This document shows positions 7,596 to 14,434 of a stretch of 19,287 nucleotides of DNA, piece after piece. The notes under the pieces were generated by a model. The model was given only the letters and a program-made list of their open reading frames with translations. It ran no database searches and was not told where the DNA came from. This stretch comes from Casp-actino8 sp945862545 (GTDB lineage: Bacteria > Actinomycetota > Acidimicrobiia > Acidimicrobiales > Ilumatobacteraceae): positions 1-19,287 of the forward strand of contig CAMAYS010000029.1 in NCBI GenBank assembly GCA_945862545.1. Direction: 5' to 3'. Position 1 is the stretch's first letter; every line of letters starts with the position of its first letter. A program made the translations under genes and the position numbers.

Positions 7596-7602
7596 TGCCT
7601 GC

Positions 7603-8340
7603 GTGAAGGGCTACGAGGATTCAACGTATGGGGACTCTTTTGCCGATGTCTACGACGATTGGTACGACGATGTCAGCGATATTCAGGCGACCGTCGCCAC
7701 TGTCAGACAGTTGGGTGGGGCGGGTCCATTTTTGGAATTAGGTGTTGGCACGGGACGCTTGGCCTTGGCGCTGACCGCCACAGGGGTTGAGGTCACTGGC
7801 ATTGACTCCAGCCCCTTGATGCTGGAGCGCCTCCAACGCAAATCTCTCGAGCGAAACCTTCACCTCACGGCGATTCAGGGAGATATGGTCGACGGGCTTG
7901 GGGACGCACGCTACGCGCTGATTTTCATTGCCTACAACACCATTTTCAGCCTGCAAACAGCGGACCGCCAACAGCAACTTTTTCACGCTGTGGCCAACCG
8001 CCTGTGCGACGGTGGCTCATTCGTCGTCGAAGCCATCGTTCCCGACCCGCAACGACCCGCTGGAAGCACCGTAGGCGTGCGCTCAATGCGTTCAGATCGA
8101 GTTGTCCTCTCGGCCGATATCCATGATCCAAGCACCCAGCATGTGGATGGCCAATTTGTTGAATTCACCGAATCTGGGGGTGTCCGCTTGCGACCGTGGA
8201 GTATTCGCTATTCATACCCCAATGAACTTGATCAGATGGCTCTGCAATGCGGACTGCGACTCAAGCACCGATGGGCGAATATGAGCCAGGAACCTTTTAC
8301 CGAACAATCTGAGACACATGTCTCGGTGTATTCACAATGA
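7603..8340 (+). CDS. Class I SAM-dependent methyltransferase
   Basis: The 245-residue product has a Rossmann-type methyltransferase core: motif I FLELGVGTGRLAL near residues 46-58, an acidic motif II end at VTGIDSSP, the QGDMVDGL acidic segment, and an IFIAYNTIFSL motif IV-like strand. The C-terminal part, with RSMRSDRVVLSADIHDP and an acidic/aromatic beta region, probably binds the substrate, which cannot be named. The open frame begins at 7534 inside the cysteine desulfurase gene. The likely start is GTG at 7603, where methyltransferase-like sequence (GYEDSTYGDSFADVYDDWY) begins and a TANNNT hexamer lies seven bases upstream. It is divergent from the cysteine desulfurase with a 23-base gap, and 39 bases upstream of galT on the same strand. 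Confidence 0.9.
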   Translation: MKGYEDSTYGDSFADVYDDWYDDVSDIQATVATVRQLGGAGPFLELGVGTGRLALALTATGVEVTGIDSSPLMLERLQRKSLERNLHLTAIQGDMVDGLGDARYALIFIAYNTIFSLQTADRQQQLFHAVANRLCDGGSFVVEAIVPDPQRPAGSTVGVRSMRSDRVVLSADIHDPSTQHVDGQFVEFTESGGVRLRPWSIRYSYPNELDQMALQCGLRLKHRWANMSQEPFTEQSETHVSVYSQ

Positions 8341-8364
8341 TCAACAAAAACCCTCACTATCTCG

Positions 8365-8370
8365 TATCCT
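8365..8370 (+). promoter_or_regulatory. Candidate -10 element, galT
   Basis: TATCCT lies nine bases before the GTG start at 8380 in a 39-base gap. The spacing is slightly longer than at the other candidate leaderless starts, and no ribosome site is visible. Confidence 0.35.
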
Positions 8371-8379
8371 GAAAGCACC

Positions 8380-9372
8380 GTGAGTCAACTTCGTCTGAAT
8401 CCACTAACTGGCCGATGGGTCACCATCGTCGCCGAAAGGGCCATGCGCCCCACCGATTTCGCTACCCGCACACCCACTGTCGAATCTGGTCCCTCGCGAC
8501 CATGTCCGTTTTGTCCGGGCAGCGATGAAATTGCTCTCCCGCCGATTGATTCGACTGGTGATGAAGATGATTGGCGAATGCGCGTGCTCCCCAATCTTTA
8601 TCCCGCCTTTGATGGCCAAGAGTCTTTGGCAGTACGCAACTTAGGTCCCGTACATGTCATGGCCGAAGCAAGTGGAACTCACGAAGTTTTTGTTTTCACA
8701 CCAAGTCACACTCGCGGCATTGAATCATTCTCAGACGCGACCTGTGCAGATTTGATGCTCACCCTGAAGAAGCGTTTACTCGATCACGCTTCAACGGAAA
8801 ATATTCGCTACTCGCAAGCCATTGTTAATCACGGACGTGAGGCCGGTGCTTCATTGGCTCACCCCCACGGACAATTACTCGGTCTGCCTTTTGTCCCAGG
8901 TGAAATTCTTGACGAAGAACGAGCATTCGTACGATTTGAAGGTGGGTGTATCTTGTGCGCCACCGTTGAAGCAGAACTGGTCACCGGTGAACGAGTTATT
9001 TTTGCGACCGATGATGCCATCGCAATCTGCCCATGGTGGAGCGGTGCCCCATACGAAATTTTAATTATTCCGCGCCATCACCATGCTCACTTACCTGACT
9101 CGGGCGATGAACCGTTGGCTGGCGTCGGACGTGCGATACGCGATTCGCTGAAGCATCTCAATGCTCTCTTTGCCGACGTTGCTTTCAACTTGGTCTTCCA
9201 CACTGCACCTCATCAACATGACGGTCTCTTCCATTGGCATATCCATCTCTTCGCAAAACTCACGACGGTCGCTGGTTTTGAACGCGGTACTGGCGTGATG
9301 ATCAACATCGTGCCACCCGAGCAGGCTGCAGCAGAATTGCGCCGTGTCGGCGCGAACGCTGAATCTAGGTAA
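8380..9372 (+). CDS. galT: Galactose-1-phosphate uridylyltransferase GalT
   Basis: GalT exchanges UMP between UDP-glucose and galactose-1-phosphate in the Leloir pathway. The 330-residue protein of the HIT superfamily begins with the typical LRLNPLTGRWVTIVAERAMRP. It has a CPFC zinc pair (C42, C45) and the active-site segment HPHGQ at 161-165, with H163 the expected uridylylated nucleophile. The C-terminal half shows a second histidine-rich region (HTAPHQHDGLFHWHIHLFAK) that completes the HIT-like duplication, and the length is normal. The start is GTG at 8380. No galK or galE is in the window, so the enzyme's in vivo substrate pair is inferred from the family; some actinobacterial homologues may act on other sugar phosphates. 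An SRPBCC gene follows after ten bases. Confidence 0.95.
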   Translation: MSQLRLNPLTGRWVTIVAERAMRPTDFATRTPTVESGPSRPCPFCPGSDEIALPPIDSTGDEDDWRMRVLPNLYPAFDGQESLAVRNLGPVHVMAEASGTHEVFVFTPSHTRGIESFSDATCADLMLTLKKRLLDHASTENIRYSQAIVNHGREAGASLAHPHGQLLGLPFVPGEILDEERAFVRFEGGCILCATVEAELVTGERVIFATDDAIAICPWWSGAPYEILIIPRHHHAHLPDSGDEPLAGVGRAIRDSLKHLNALFADVAFNLVFHTAPHQHDGLFHWHIHLFAKLTTVAGFERGTGVMINIVPPEQAAAELRRVGANAESR

Positions 9373-9382
9373 AACTGATCGC

Positions 9383-9835
9383 ATGAGTCGAATCACAGTA
9401 TCTATTGAACTCAACGCCTCTCCTGCTCGCGTGTGGGAAATCGTTGAACCCGTTGAGCGCCATATTGATTGGATGGCTGACGCTGTAGCAATTCGTTTTC
9501 ACGGCGATCAAACACGCGGTGTGGGAACAAGTTTTGATTGTGACACCAAAGTTGGTCCGATCAAGTTGACCGACAAAATGGAAATCACGCATTGGATACC
9601 TGGCGAGGCAATGGGCGTCAAGCACAGTGGGATCGTGACTGGCACAGGAGTTTTCACATTGTCTCCACTTGATAGCGGAAATCGCACACAGTTCACGTGG
9701 AGTGAGAAATTAACTTTTCCTTGGTGGTTAGGTGGCCCTATCGGTGAAGTCATCGGCGGCGGCATAGTTCTCAAAGCAATTTGGCGTCGCAATCTAAAGA
9801 AACTCAAAGCTCTTGTTGAGGCCTCACCAAAATAA
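9383..9835 (+). CDS. SRPBCC (START/polyketide cyclase-like) family protein
   Basis: The 150-residue product begins MSRITVSIELNASPARVWEIVEPVERHIDWM, the standard N-terminus of the SRPBCC helix-grip fold. The last helix is amphipathic and basic (LKAIWRRNLKKLKALVE). Such proteins bind hydrophobic ligands in a deep cavity; the ligand cannot be deduced. The frame is open from 9344 inside galT, but the fold starts at the ATG at 9383. It lies ten bases after the galT stop with no promoter of its own visible, so co-transcription with galT is likely. There is no obvious functional link to galactose metabolism. It ends 13 bases from the convergent azlD stop. Confidence 0.9.
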   Translation: MSRITVSIELNASPARVWEIVEPVERHIDWMADAVAIRFHGDQTRGVGTSFDCDTKVGPIKLTDKMEITHWIPGEAMGVKHSGIVTGTGVFTLSPLDSGNRTQFTWSEKLTFPWWLGGPIGEVIGGGIVLKAIWRRNLKKLKALVEASPK

Positions 9836-9848
9836 TTTCGTGGCGCCT

Positions 9849-10148
9849 TTATAACTGGCGAACGAGTGCAGTTACTGCTGCACCGAGAACAATCACCACG
9901 ATCAGTGGAGCACGCTTCCACGCGGCGATCACTGCAACTGCAATGCCGAGTGCGCGAGCGTCAAGGGTGAGATCTTGACCCACAGTGAAAGTGTCCTTCA
10001 TCACCAAAGCAGTGATAATCGCCGCTGGAATCAACCCGAGACAACGTTCGAAAACTGGGGGCAAGGATCGCCCACCGAGAATGATCAGTCCCGTGACCTT
10101 GAAGGCATAGGCGCCAACGGCCAACAAAATGATCAGCGTCCACGTCAT
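9849..10148 (-). CDS. azlD: AzlD family branched-chain amino acid transport subunit
   Basis: The 99-residue protein has three to four hydrophobic segments (about 3-20, 38-54, 66-80 and 82-96), with the AzlD-type GGRSLPPVFERCLGLIPAAIITALV stretch. AzlD partners AzlC in exporting branched-chain amino acids and toxic analogues. Its ATG overlaps the azlC stop by four bases (ATGA), so translation is coupled. It is the last gene of the minus-strand run that starts at the NifU-domain gene. Confidence 0.93.
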   Translation of the reverse strand: MTWTLIILLAVGAYAFKVTGLIILGGRSLPPVFERCLGLIPAAIITALVMKDTFTVGQDLTLDARALGIAVAVIAAWKRAPLIVVIVLGAAVTALVRQL

Positions 10149-10852
10149 TGGATGACCTCGCTATTCGGTGCACTCGCGGGTCGCTGAAGGCCCACGAGGA
10201 CTCCCAAGACTGACAACAAAATCGGCACACCAATGGGCGTGAAGGGAACAGTCAACAAGCACACCGCTCCACCGATCAAGGCCGCCAGGCGCGCCCGTTG
10301 ATCACTGAACAACGGCCACACCATTGCCACGAAGCCTGCAGGAAAAGCCACATCAAGACCAAATGTTTTCGGATCAATAGCGCTTCCTGCCAACGCCCCA
10401 ATCAAGGTGCCAAGATTCCAACATGCATACAGCGCCACACCAGTAACCCAGAATGCAACCTGCTGAGCGCGTCGCGTTGGCTGAGCGACGGCCATTGCGG
10501 TCGTCTCATCAATCGTCAATTGGGCAGCGAGAAATTTGCGTCCAAGACTGCCATCAAGTCGGCGCGACATCGCCAAGCCATACACACCGTTACGCGCGGC
10601 AAGCAGCAGTGCCCCGCCGAGTGCCGAGCCGATAGATCCACCGGCGCCGATCACACTCACTGCAGAAAATTGTGATGCGCCGGTAAAGACAAGCAACGAC
10701 AGCGCGCATGTTTGCAGAACTGTCGAACCTGCAGCCACTGAACCAACGCCGAAGGAAACGCCAAAGACACCAACAGCCGCACTGAGCGTCAGGCAGGCCA
10801 CGATGGCGGGACGCAATGTCGGGTCACGCCACCACGGAGTCATCTCAGCCAC
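10145..10852 (-). CDS. azlC: AzlC family branched-chain amino acid exporter, large subunit
   Basis: The 235-residue polytopic protein has the family hallmarks FGVSFGVGSVAAG in the first membrane region, FTGASQFSAVSVIGAGGS (conserved TGASQF) and LLAARNGVYGLAMSRRL (conserved ARN/YG). With AzlD it forms an exporter of Leu/Ile/Val. Start choice: GTG at 10852 is preferred over the ATG at 10843, because a TANNNT hexamer lies exactly seven bases before the GTG and neither codon has a clear ribosome site. It follows the enoyl-CoA hydratase gene by 36 bases. That context fits branched-chain amino acid or acyl-CoA catabolism, though this is inference from proximity. Confidence 0.94.
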   Translation of the reverse strand: MAEMTPWWRDPTLRPAIVACLTLSAAVGVFGVSFGVGSVAAGSTVLQTCALSLLVFTGASQFSAVSVIGAGGSIGSALGGALLLAARNGVYGLAMSRRLDGSLGRKFLAAQLTIDETTAMAVAQPTRRAQQVAFWVTGVALYACWNLGTLIGALAGSAIDPKTFGLDVAFPAGFVAMVWPLFSDQRARLAALIGGAVCLLTVPFTPIGVPILLSVLGVLVGLQRPASAPNSEVIQ

Positions 10853-10859
10853 GGAGTCA

Positions 10860-10865
10860 AGGCTA
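10860..10865 (-). promoter_or_regulatory. Candidate -10 element, azlC
   Basis: TAGCCT on the minus strand ends seven bases before the GTG at 10852, within the 36-base gap after the enoyl-CoA hydratase gene. It suggests azlCD can be transcribed on its own as a leaderless mRNA. Confidence 0.45.
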
Positions 10866-10888
10866 GGCGAGTTCGAAAGTGAGAGTCA

Positions 10889-11662
10889 TTATTTACCAGT
10901 GAAGTTTGCTTTTCCTGGACCATGCTCAAGAAAGCTTTGAACACCGACCTGGCTGTCATCAGTGTGAAAAACCTCAGTAAATAAACGACGCTCGAGAAGC
11001 AAACCGTCGGCAAGAGTGGACGAGAGACCCTCATCAATGGCGCGCTTCATCAGTGCGTGGGCGTGGAGTGCACCTTTGGCGACTTCACTGGCCAAACTCA
11101 AAGCTCGCTGATGAAGTTGCTCGTTGGGTACCACTTCGTCAACAAGTCCAATTTGTAAGGCTTCCTCAGATTTCACTTGACGACCGGTGATCACAATTTC
11201 TTTGGCCCGGCTTGATCCGACGAGACGCGGCAAACGTTGAGTCCCACCACCGCCTGGGATAATTCCTAGAAGAACTTCTGGTTGACCAAAGACTGCTTTT
11301 TCTCCAGCGATGCGATAGTCGCAAGCCAGTGAAAGTTCGCATCCTCCACCGAGGGCATATCCACTCACTGCAGCAATGACGAAACGGGGAATCGTCGCGA
11401 CGGCATCAAGCGCACTGTGAAAACCAAGTCCAATTCGATCGGCTTCATTGGCACCAGCAAATTCGCTGATATCGGCTCCAGCGGCAAAGATACGTTCGCC
11501 ACCAGTAATCACCACGGCGCCGGGAGGATTCGCCGTCAAGTCAAGAGCAATTTCGCGCAAGCGAGCAAGGACGGCTTGGCTCAGAGCATTGACCTTGGGA
11601 TTATTTAAGGTCACGATGGCAACACCATCGGCACGCCGTTCAAGTAATACGAGATCTTCCAT
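10889..11662 (-). CDS. Enoyl-CoA hydratase/isomerase (crotonase family)
   Basis: The 257-residue protein has the classical crotonase length. The oxyanion-hole segment FAAGADISEF is at about 59-68 and a second hole segment YALGGGCELSLACD at 102-115. The two acid/base glutamates of true hydratases are both present: E109 (GGGCEL) and E129 (FGQPEVLLGIIPGGGGTQRL). It should hydrate trans-2-enoyl-CoAs in fatty or branched-chain acyl-CoA breakdown. The frame extends upstream to 11779 within meaB, but family similarity begins MEDLVLLERRADGVAIVTLNNP at 11662, and a TANNNT hexamer lies seven bases before that ATG. It is 29 bases downstream of meaB and 36 upstream of azlC. The chain-length preference cannot be told from sequence alone. 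Confidence 0.96.
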   Translation of the reverse strand: MEDLVLLERRADGVAIVTLNNPKVNALSQAVLARLREIALDLTANPPGAVVITGGERIFAAGADISEFAGANEADRIGLGFHSALDAVATIPRFVIAAVSGYALGGGCELSLACDYRIAGEKAVFGQPEVLLGIIPGGGGTQRLPRLVGSSRAKEIVITGRQVKSEEALQIGLVDEVVPNEQLHQRALSLASEVAKGALHAHALMKRAIDEGLSSTLADGLLLERRLFTEVFHTDDSQVGVQSFLEHGPGKANFTGK

Positions 11663-11669
11663 TGCGTCC

Positions 11670-11675
11670 ACCGTA
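11670..11675 (-). promoter_or_regulatory. Candidate -10 element, enoyl-CoA hydratase gene
   Basis: TACGGT on the minus strand ends seven bases before the ATG at 11662, within the 29-base gap after meaB. It supports this start rather than the longer frame and allows independent leaderless transcription. Confidence 0.45.
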
Positions 11676-11691
11676 CCGCCACCACCTTGGG

Positions 11692-12654
11692 TTAGGCGCC
11701 GACAACCTTCAACATCTCGTCGGCAGCACTCCATGGATCCATGCTGCGCGCAATCACGCCGTCTTGAAGTGCATCCCAACGTTCGCCCGTACAGACTTCG
11801 CGGGCACGTTGCTCTAAACGACGCGCCACGATCTCACGCAACTCTTCACGCAAACGGAACTGACGGCGTCGATCTAATTCGCCGGTAGCAGTGATGTGCT
11901 CACGATGCTGCGTCACAACATCCCACAACGCTGGAACACCCTCACCTGTTGAACCAATAGTTGGGATGATCGGCGGGCGCCAAGCCTCGTGTGGAAGATC
12001 GGAAAGATCAAGCATTTGTTCAAGATCGCGACGAGTCTCATCCACACCTTTGCGATCAGCCTTGTTGATCACGAAGATGTCCGCAATCTCCATCAGTCCA
12101 GCCTTATTTGCCTGCACTGCGTCTCCCCAACCAGGATTCACAACAACGACTGTCGTGTCCGCCTTGCCAGCAATTTCAACTTCCACTTGGCCGACACCCA
12201 CTGTTTCGACAAGAACCCACAAACGACCGATGGCATCAAGCAGACGAATCGCTTCAGGTGCTGCTAAAGATAAGCCACCCAAATGCCCACGAGTCGCCAT
12301 TGAGCGGATGAATACTCCTCGGTCAGTGGCATGATCTTGCATCCGCACACGGTCACCCAAAATCGCTCCACCAGTAAACGGCGACGAAGGGTCAATCGCT
12401 AATACGGCTACTTCAAGATCCATCTTGCGCAAGTGACCGATAATGGATGAGGTCAGTGTGCTCTTACCCGCACCAGGCGCACCGGTCAGTCCGACCGTGT
12501 AACTCCGTCCACCCAGCGGGTACGACAGACGTCCCACGGTTCGCGCATCATCGCCGCCTTGCTCAATCATGGACAGCAGCCGTGCCAAAGCACTGCGATC
12601 ACCATCAAGTGCAGCGGCAAAAAGAGTGTCGGGATTTCTCTCGCGACGACTCAT
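11692..12654 (-). CDS. meaB: MeaB/ArgK family G3E-type GTPase (methylmalonyl-CoA mutase chaperone)
   Basis: The 320-residue P-loop GTPase has Walker A GAPGAGKST (58-66), AIDPSSPFTGGAILGDRVRM (family signature with the Switch I Asp), the ETVGVGQVEVEI switch segment, and NKAD for guanine recognition. MeaB proteins protect B12-dependent acyl-CoA mutases and gate cofactor loading. No mutase gene is in this window, so the partner (methylmalonyl-CoA mutase or a relative such as isobutyryl- or ethylmalonyl-CoA mutase) is unknown. The ATG overlaps the stop of the NifU-domain gene by four bases (ATGA), so translation is coupled. The enoyl-CoA hydratase gene follows after 29 bases. The C-terminal dimerisation arm of about 60 residues is present, so the protein is complete. 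Confidence 0.96.
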   Translation of the reverse strand: MSRRERNPDTLFAAALDGDRSALARLLSMIEQGGDDARTVGRLSYPLGGRSYTVGLTGAPGAGKSTLTSSIIGHLRKMDLEVAVLAIDPSSPFTGGAILGDRVRMQDHATDRGVFIRSMATRGHLGGLSLAAPEAIRLLDAIGRLWVLVETVGVGQVEVEIAGKADTTVVVVNPGWGDAVQANKAGLMEIADIFVINKADRKGVDETRRDLEQMLDLSDLPHEAWRPPIIPTIGSTGEGVPALWDVVTQHREHITATGELDRRRQFRLREELREIVARRLEQRAREVCTGERWDALQDGVIARSMDPWSAADEMLKVVGA

Positions 12655-12887
12655 ACATTCACAACTTCAGTGACACCATCAACGCGATCCCGCATGATGC
12701 GCTCGATACCTTGCTTCAAGGTTTGGGTTGATGCGGGGCAGGTTCCACATGCCCCAATCAAGGTGACCGTGACAATGCCCGTGACCTCGTCGACTTCTTT
12801 CAATTCAATATCGCCGCCGTCCGCTTGAAGCGCGGGGCGGATGACCTCAATGGTCTCTTCGACCTGTTCACGCATTGTGGTTGTCAC
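12651..12887 (-). CDS. NifU C-terminal-domain Fe-S scaffold protein
   Basis: The 78-residue protein is a stand-alone NifU C-terminal domain. It has VEETIEVIRPALQADGGDIEL, the characteristic helix and DGGD turn, followed by the cluster-binding CxxC in GACGTCPAS. Such domains bind a 4Fe-4S cluster between monomers and pass it to target proteins. The start is GTG at 12887, with CAGG nine to ten bases upstream; an ATG at 12875 is an alternative. The stop overlaps the meaB start (ATGA), so this gene heads the run nifU-domain, meaB, enoyl-CoA hydratase, azlC, azlD. It is 100 bases from the divergent small membrane protein gene. Pairing with meaB has no known mechanistic reason and may simply be lineage-specific layout. 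Confidence 0.93.
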   Translation of the reverse strand: MTTTMREQVEETIEVIRPALQADGGDIELKEVDEVTGIVTVTLIGACGTCPASTQTLKQGIERIMRDRVDGVTEVVNV

Positions 12888-12906
12888 GGCTGTACCTGAG
12901 TTGTTC

Positions 12907-12936
12907 TTGAAAATCGGATACTTATGAGCGTAGAGT
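12907..12936 (+). promoter_or_regulatory. Candidate sigma-70-type promoter for the small membrane protein gene
   Basis: TTGAAA (12907-12912), an 18-base spacer and TAGAGT (12931-12936) form a plausible -35/-10 pair 51 bases before the ATG at 12988. On the opposite strand TACGCT (12927-12932) uses the same TA step and points towards the NifU-domain gene, 39 bases from its GTG. Confidence 0.4.
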
Positions 12937-12939
12937 GAA

Positions 12940-12955
12940 GAGGACCTAGAACCTC
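12940..12955. repeat. Imperfect 16-bp palindrome, possible operator
   Basis: GAGGACCTAGAACCTC reads as its own reverse complement at 12 of 16 positions (arms GAGG/CCTC, centre CTAG). It lies directly downstream of the candidate promoter at 12907-12936, where a repressor could act. Confidence 0.3.
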
Positions 12956-12987
12956 GGTTATGAGGCGCACTTCACGAAGGCTTTTGT

Positions 12988-13182
12988 ATGACGACCAGCA
13001 CTATGGCACTACTTGCTCACCAAGGCGGATGGGATGAAATCCTCCTCGTGGCGGGACCCATCCTGGTCATTGTGGCCTTGATCGTTGTCGTCAAGAAACG
13101 CCTTGATCGCTCATTTTCCTTGCGTCACGGGGATATCGACTCGCTCAATCAGGGCGCCGAGTCCGACAAGTCTTCCAACTAA
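12988..13182 (+). CDS. Small single-pass membrane protein, unknown function
   Basis: The 64-residue product has a short N-terminal segment, one strongly hydrophobic stretch at about 18-36 (ILLVAGPILVIVALIVVV), then KKRLDR and a polar Ser/Asp/Gln tail. This fits a membrane anchor with a cytoplasmic tail. No family motif is visible. Support for it being real: GAAGG seven bases before the ATG, a plausible promoter upstream, and a clean hydrophobicity layout. Against it: its last 72 bases overlap the 3' end of murA on the other strand, where a chance open frame could arise. The hydrophobic part, however, lies mostly before that overlap. Confidence 0.6.
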   Translation: MTTSTMALLAHQGGWDEILLVAGPILVIVALIVVVKKRLDRSFSLRHGDIDSLNQGAESDKSSN

Positions 13183-14397
13183 ATCGTCGTATCCACGATC
13201 AATATGTTCAATTCCAGAAATCACTGTTCGCCCCTGGGCCGCTAGACCCGCGACAACTAAGGCTGCGCCCGCTCGAATATCCGGGGCCACAACGCCCGCT
13301 CCGCGTAGGCGCTCGACACCCCTGACAATGGCATGATGTCCATCCGTGCGAATATCAGCACCCAACTTGGACAATTCTTCGACATAACGAAAACGTCCCG
13401 GATATAGGTTTTCAGTGACTACGCCCATGCCCTCGGCCACTGCCAACATCGTCACCAATAAGGGTTTGTAATCCGTCGCCAAACCGGGATACGGCAGAGT
13501 CTGAATATCCACTGCTCGCATCCGACCTTGCGACACAATGCGCACGCCACCCGGAACCGCGGTGATCTCAAGACCCATGTCATTCATCCGACTTAACAGA
13601 ACGTGCATATCTTGAGGTCGCGCTCCACGCACAATCACGTCGCCACCAGCAATCGCTGTTGCCGCAAGATATGTCGCTGCTTGAATTCGATCGGGAACCA
13701 CGGCATGCGTGACGGGATGCAATGCGCCGCGTGGGACTCCCTCAATTGTCAAGCAAGCAGAACCAATGCCAGTGATCTTGGCGCCCATTTCCACAAGCAG
13801 ATCACATAGATCCGCAACCTCTGGTTCACGCGCTGCGTTGGAGATAGTTGTCGTGCCGTCGGCATGAACCGCTGCTGTCAATAGGTTTTCTGTGGCTCCA
13901 ACAGATGGAAAATCAAGAGTGATGTGCGCACCGATTAAATGATCAACCTCCGCCGACAGTGCGTTGTCGTTGATATCGAAACGTACTCCCATGGCCGTGA
14001 GGCCAGCCACATGCATGTCAATCGGACGCGAGCCAAAATCGTCACCTCCAGGCATGTCGAGTCGCACCCGACCACGACAAGCCAGCAATGGTCCGAGAAG
14101 ATTGATTGAGGCACGAATACTGGTCACTAATTCGGGAGGCGCAACAGTTGCGATGGTTCCCGAATTTGTTAAGCGCAGGACACCAGATTCGCCTACGCCA
14201 TGTTCAACAGTGAGTCCCAAAGATTCCAGCAACTTGCCCATCGTTTGCACATCGGAAATCGCTGGCACATTGGTGAGTTCGTGTGTCCCCGCGCTATAAA
14301 GCGAGGCGACCATCAGTTTGAGTACCGAGTTCTTCGCCCCAGGTACTTGAACCTCGCCCGCTAACGGACCACTGCGCTGAACAACGATGCGGTCCAT
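13111..14397 (-). CDS. murA: UDP-N-acetylglucosamine 1-carboxyvinyltransferase MurA (Asp-type, predicted fosfomycin-insensitive)
   Basis: MurA transfers enolpyruvate from PEP to UDP-GlcNAc, the first committed step of peptidoglycan synthesis. The 428-residue product starts MDRIVVQRSGPLAGEVQVPGAKNSVLK, with the conserved catalytic-site lysine K22 (GAKNS). The active-site loop, PGGC in E. coli, here reads MPGGDDFGSRPIDMH, so Asp (D119) stands at the position of Cys115. M. tuberculosis has the same substitution, known to block covalent attack by fosfomycin. The rest is typical: FPSVGATENLLTAAV, VPDRIQAATYL and YPGLATDYKPLLV. The frame is open to 14427, but family similarity begins at the ATG at 14397, with a TATATT hexamer eight bases upstream. 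The 3' end overlaps the small membrane protein gene by 72 bases in convergent orientation. Confidence 0.97.
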   Translation of the reverse strand: MDRIVVQRSGPLAGEVQVPGAKNSVLKLMVASLYSAGTHELTNVPAISDVQTMGKLLESLGLTVEHGVGESGVLRLTNSGTIATVAPPELVTSIRASINLLGPLLACRGRVRLDMPGGDDFGSRPIDMHVAGLTAMGVRFDINDNALSAEVDHLIGAHITLDFPSVGATENLLTAAVHADGTTTISNAAREPEVADLCDLLVEMGAKITGIGSACLTIEGVPRGALHPVTHAVVPDRIQAATYLAATAIAGGDVIVRGARPQDMHVLLSRMNDMGLEITAVPGGVRIVSQGRMRAVDIQTLPYPGLATDYKPLLVTMLAVAEGMGVVTENLYPGRFRYVEELSKLGADIRTDGHHAIVRGVERLRGAGVVAPDIRAGAALVVAGLAAQGRTVISGIEHIDRGYDDLVGRLVGLGALIERVDIPVTQGK

Positions 14398-14405
14398 AGA
14401 CAACA

Positions 14406-14411
14406 AATATA
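14406..14411 (-). promoter_or_regulatory. Candidate -10 element, murA
   Basis: TATATT on the minus strand ends eight bases before the murA ATG at 14397, in the 37-base divergent gap to the MFS gene. No ribosome site is visible, in line with a leaderless or nearly leaderless mRNA. Confidence 0.45.
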
Positions 14412-14421
14412 GGTCGCCAAG

Positions 14422-14427
14422 TAGCAT
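14422..14427 (+). promoter_or_regulatory. Candidate -10 element, MFS gene
   Basis: TAGCAT ends seven bases before the GTG at 14435. It decides that start over the earliest frame opening at 14387, which would overlap murA. Confidence 0.45.
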
Positions 14428-14434
14428 CGGCGCT

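Noticed and set aside
9836..9848. Intrinsic terminator between the SRPBCC gene and azlD around GGCGCC
   Set aside because: The short palindrome has no loop or U run and there are only 13 bases between the stops.
9961..10233. Minus-strand open frame of 90 codons overlapping azlC and azlD
   Set aside because: It lies across two recognised coding regions in another frame and has no family resemblance.
14387..14434. Upstream extension of the MFS gene to the ATG at 14387
   Set aside because: It would overlap the murA start and promoter; GTG at 14435 has a -10 hexamer seven bases upstream and fits the divergent layout.
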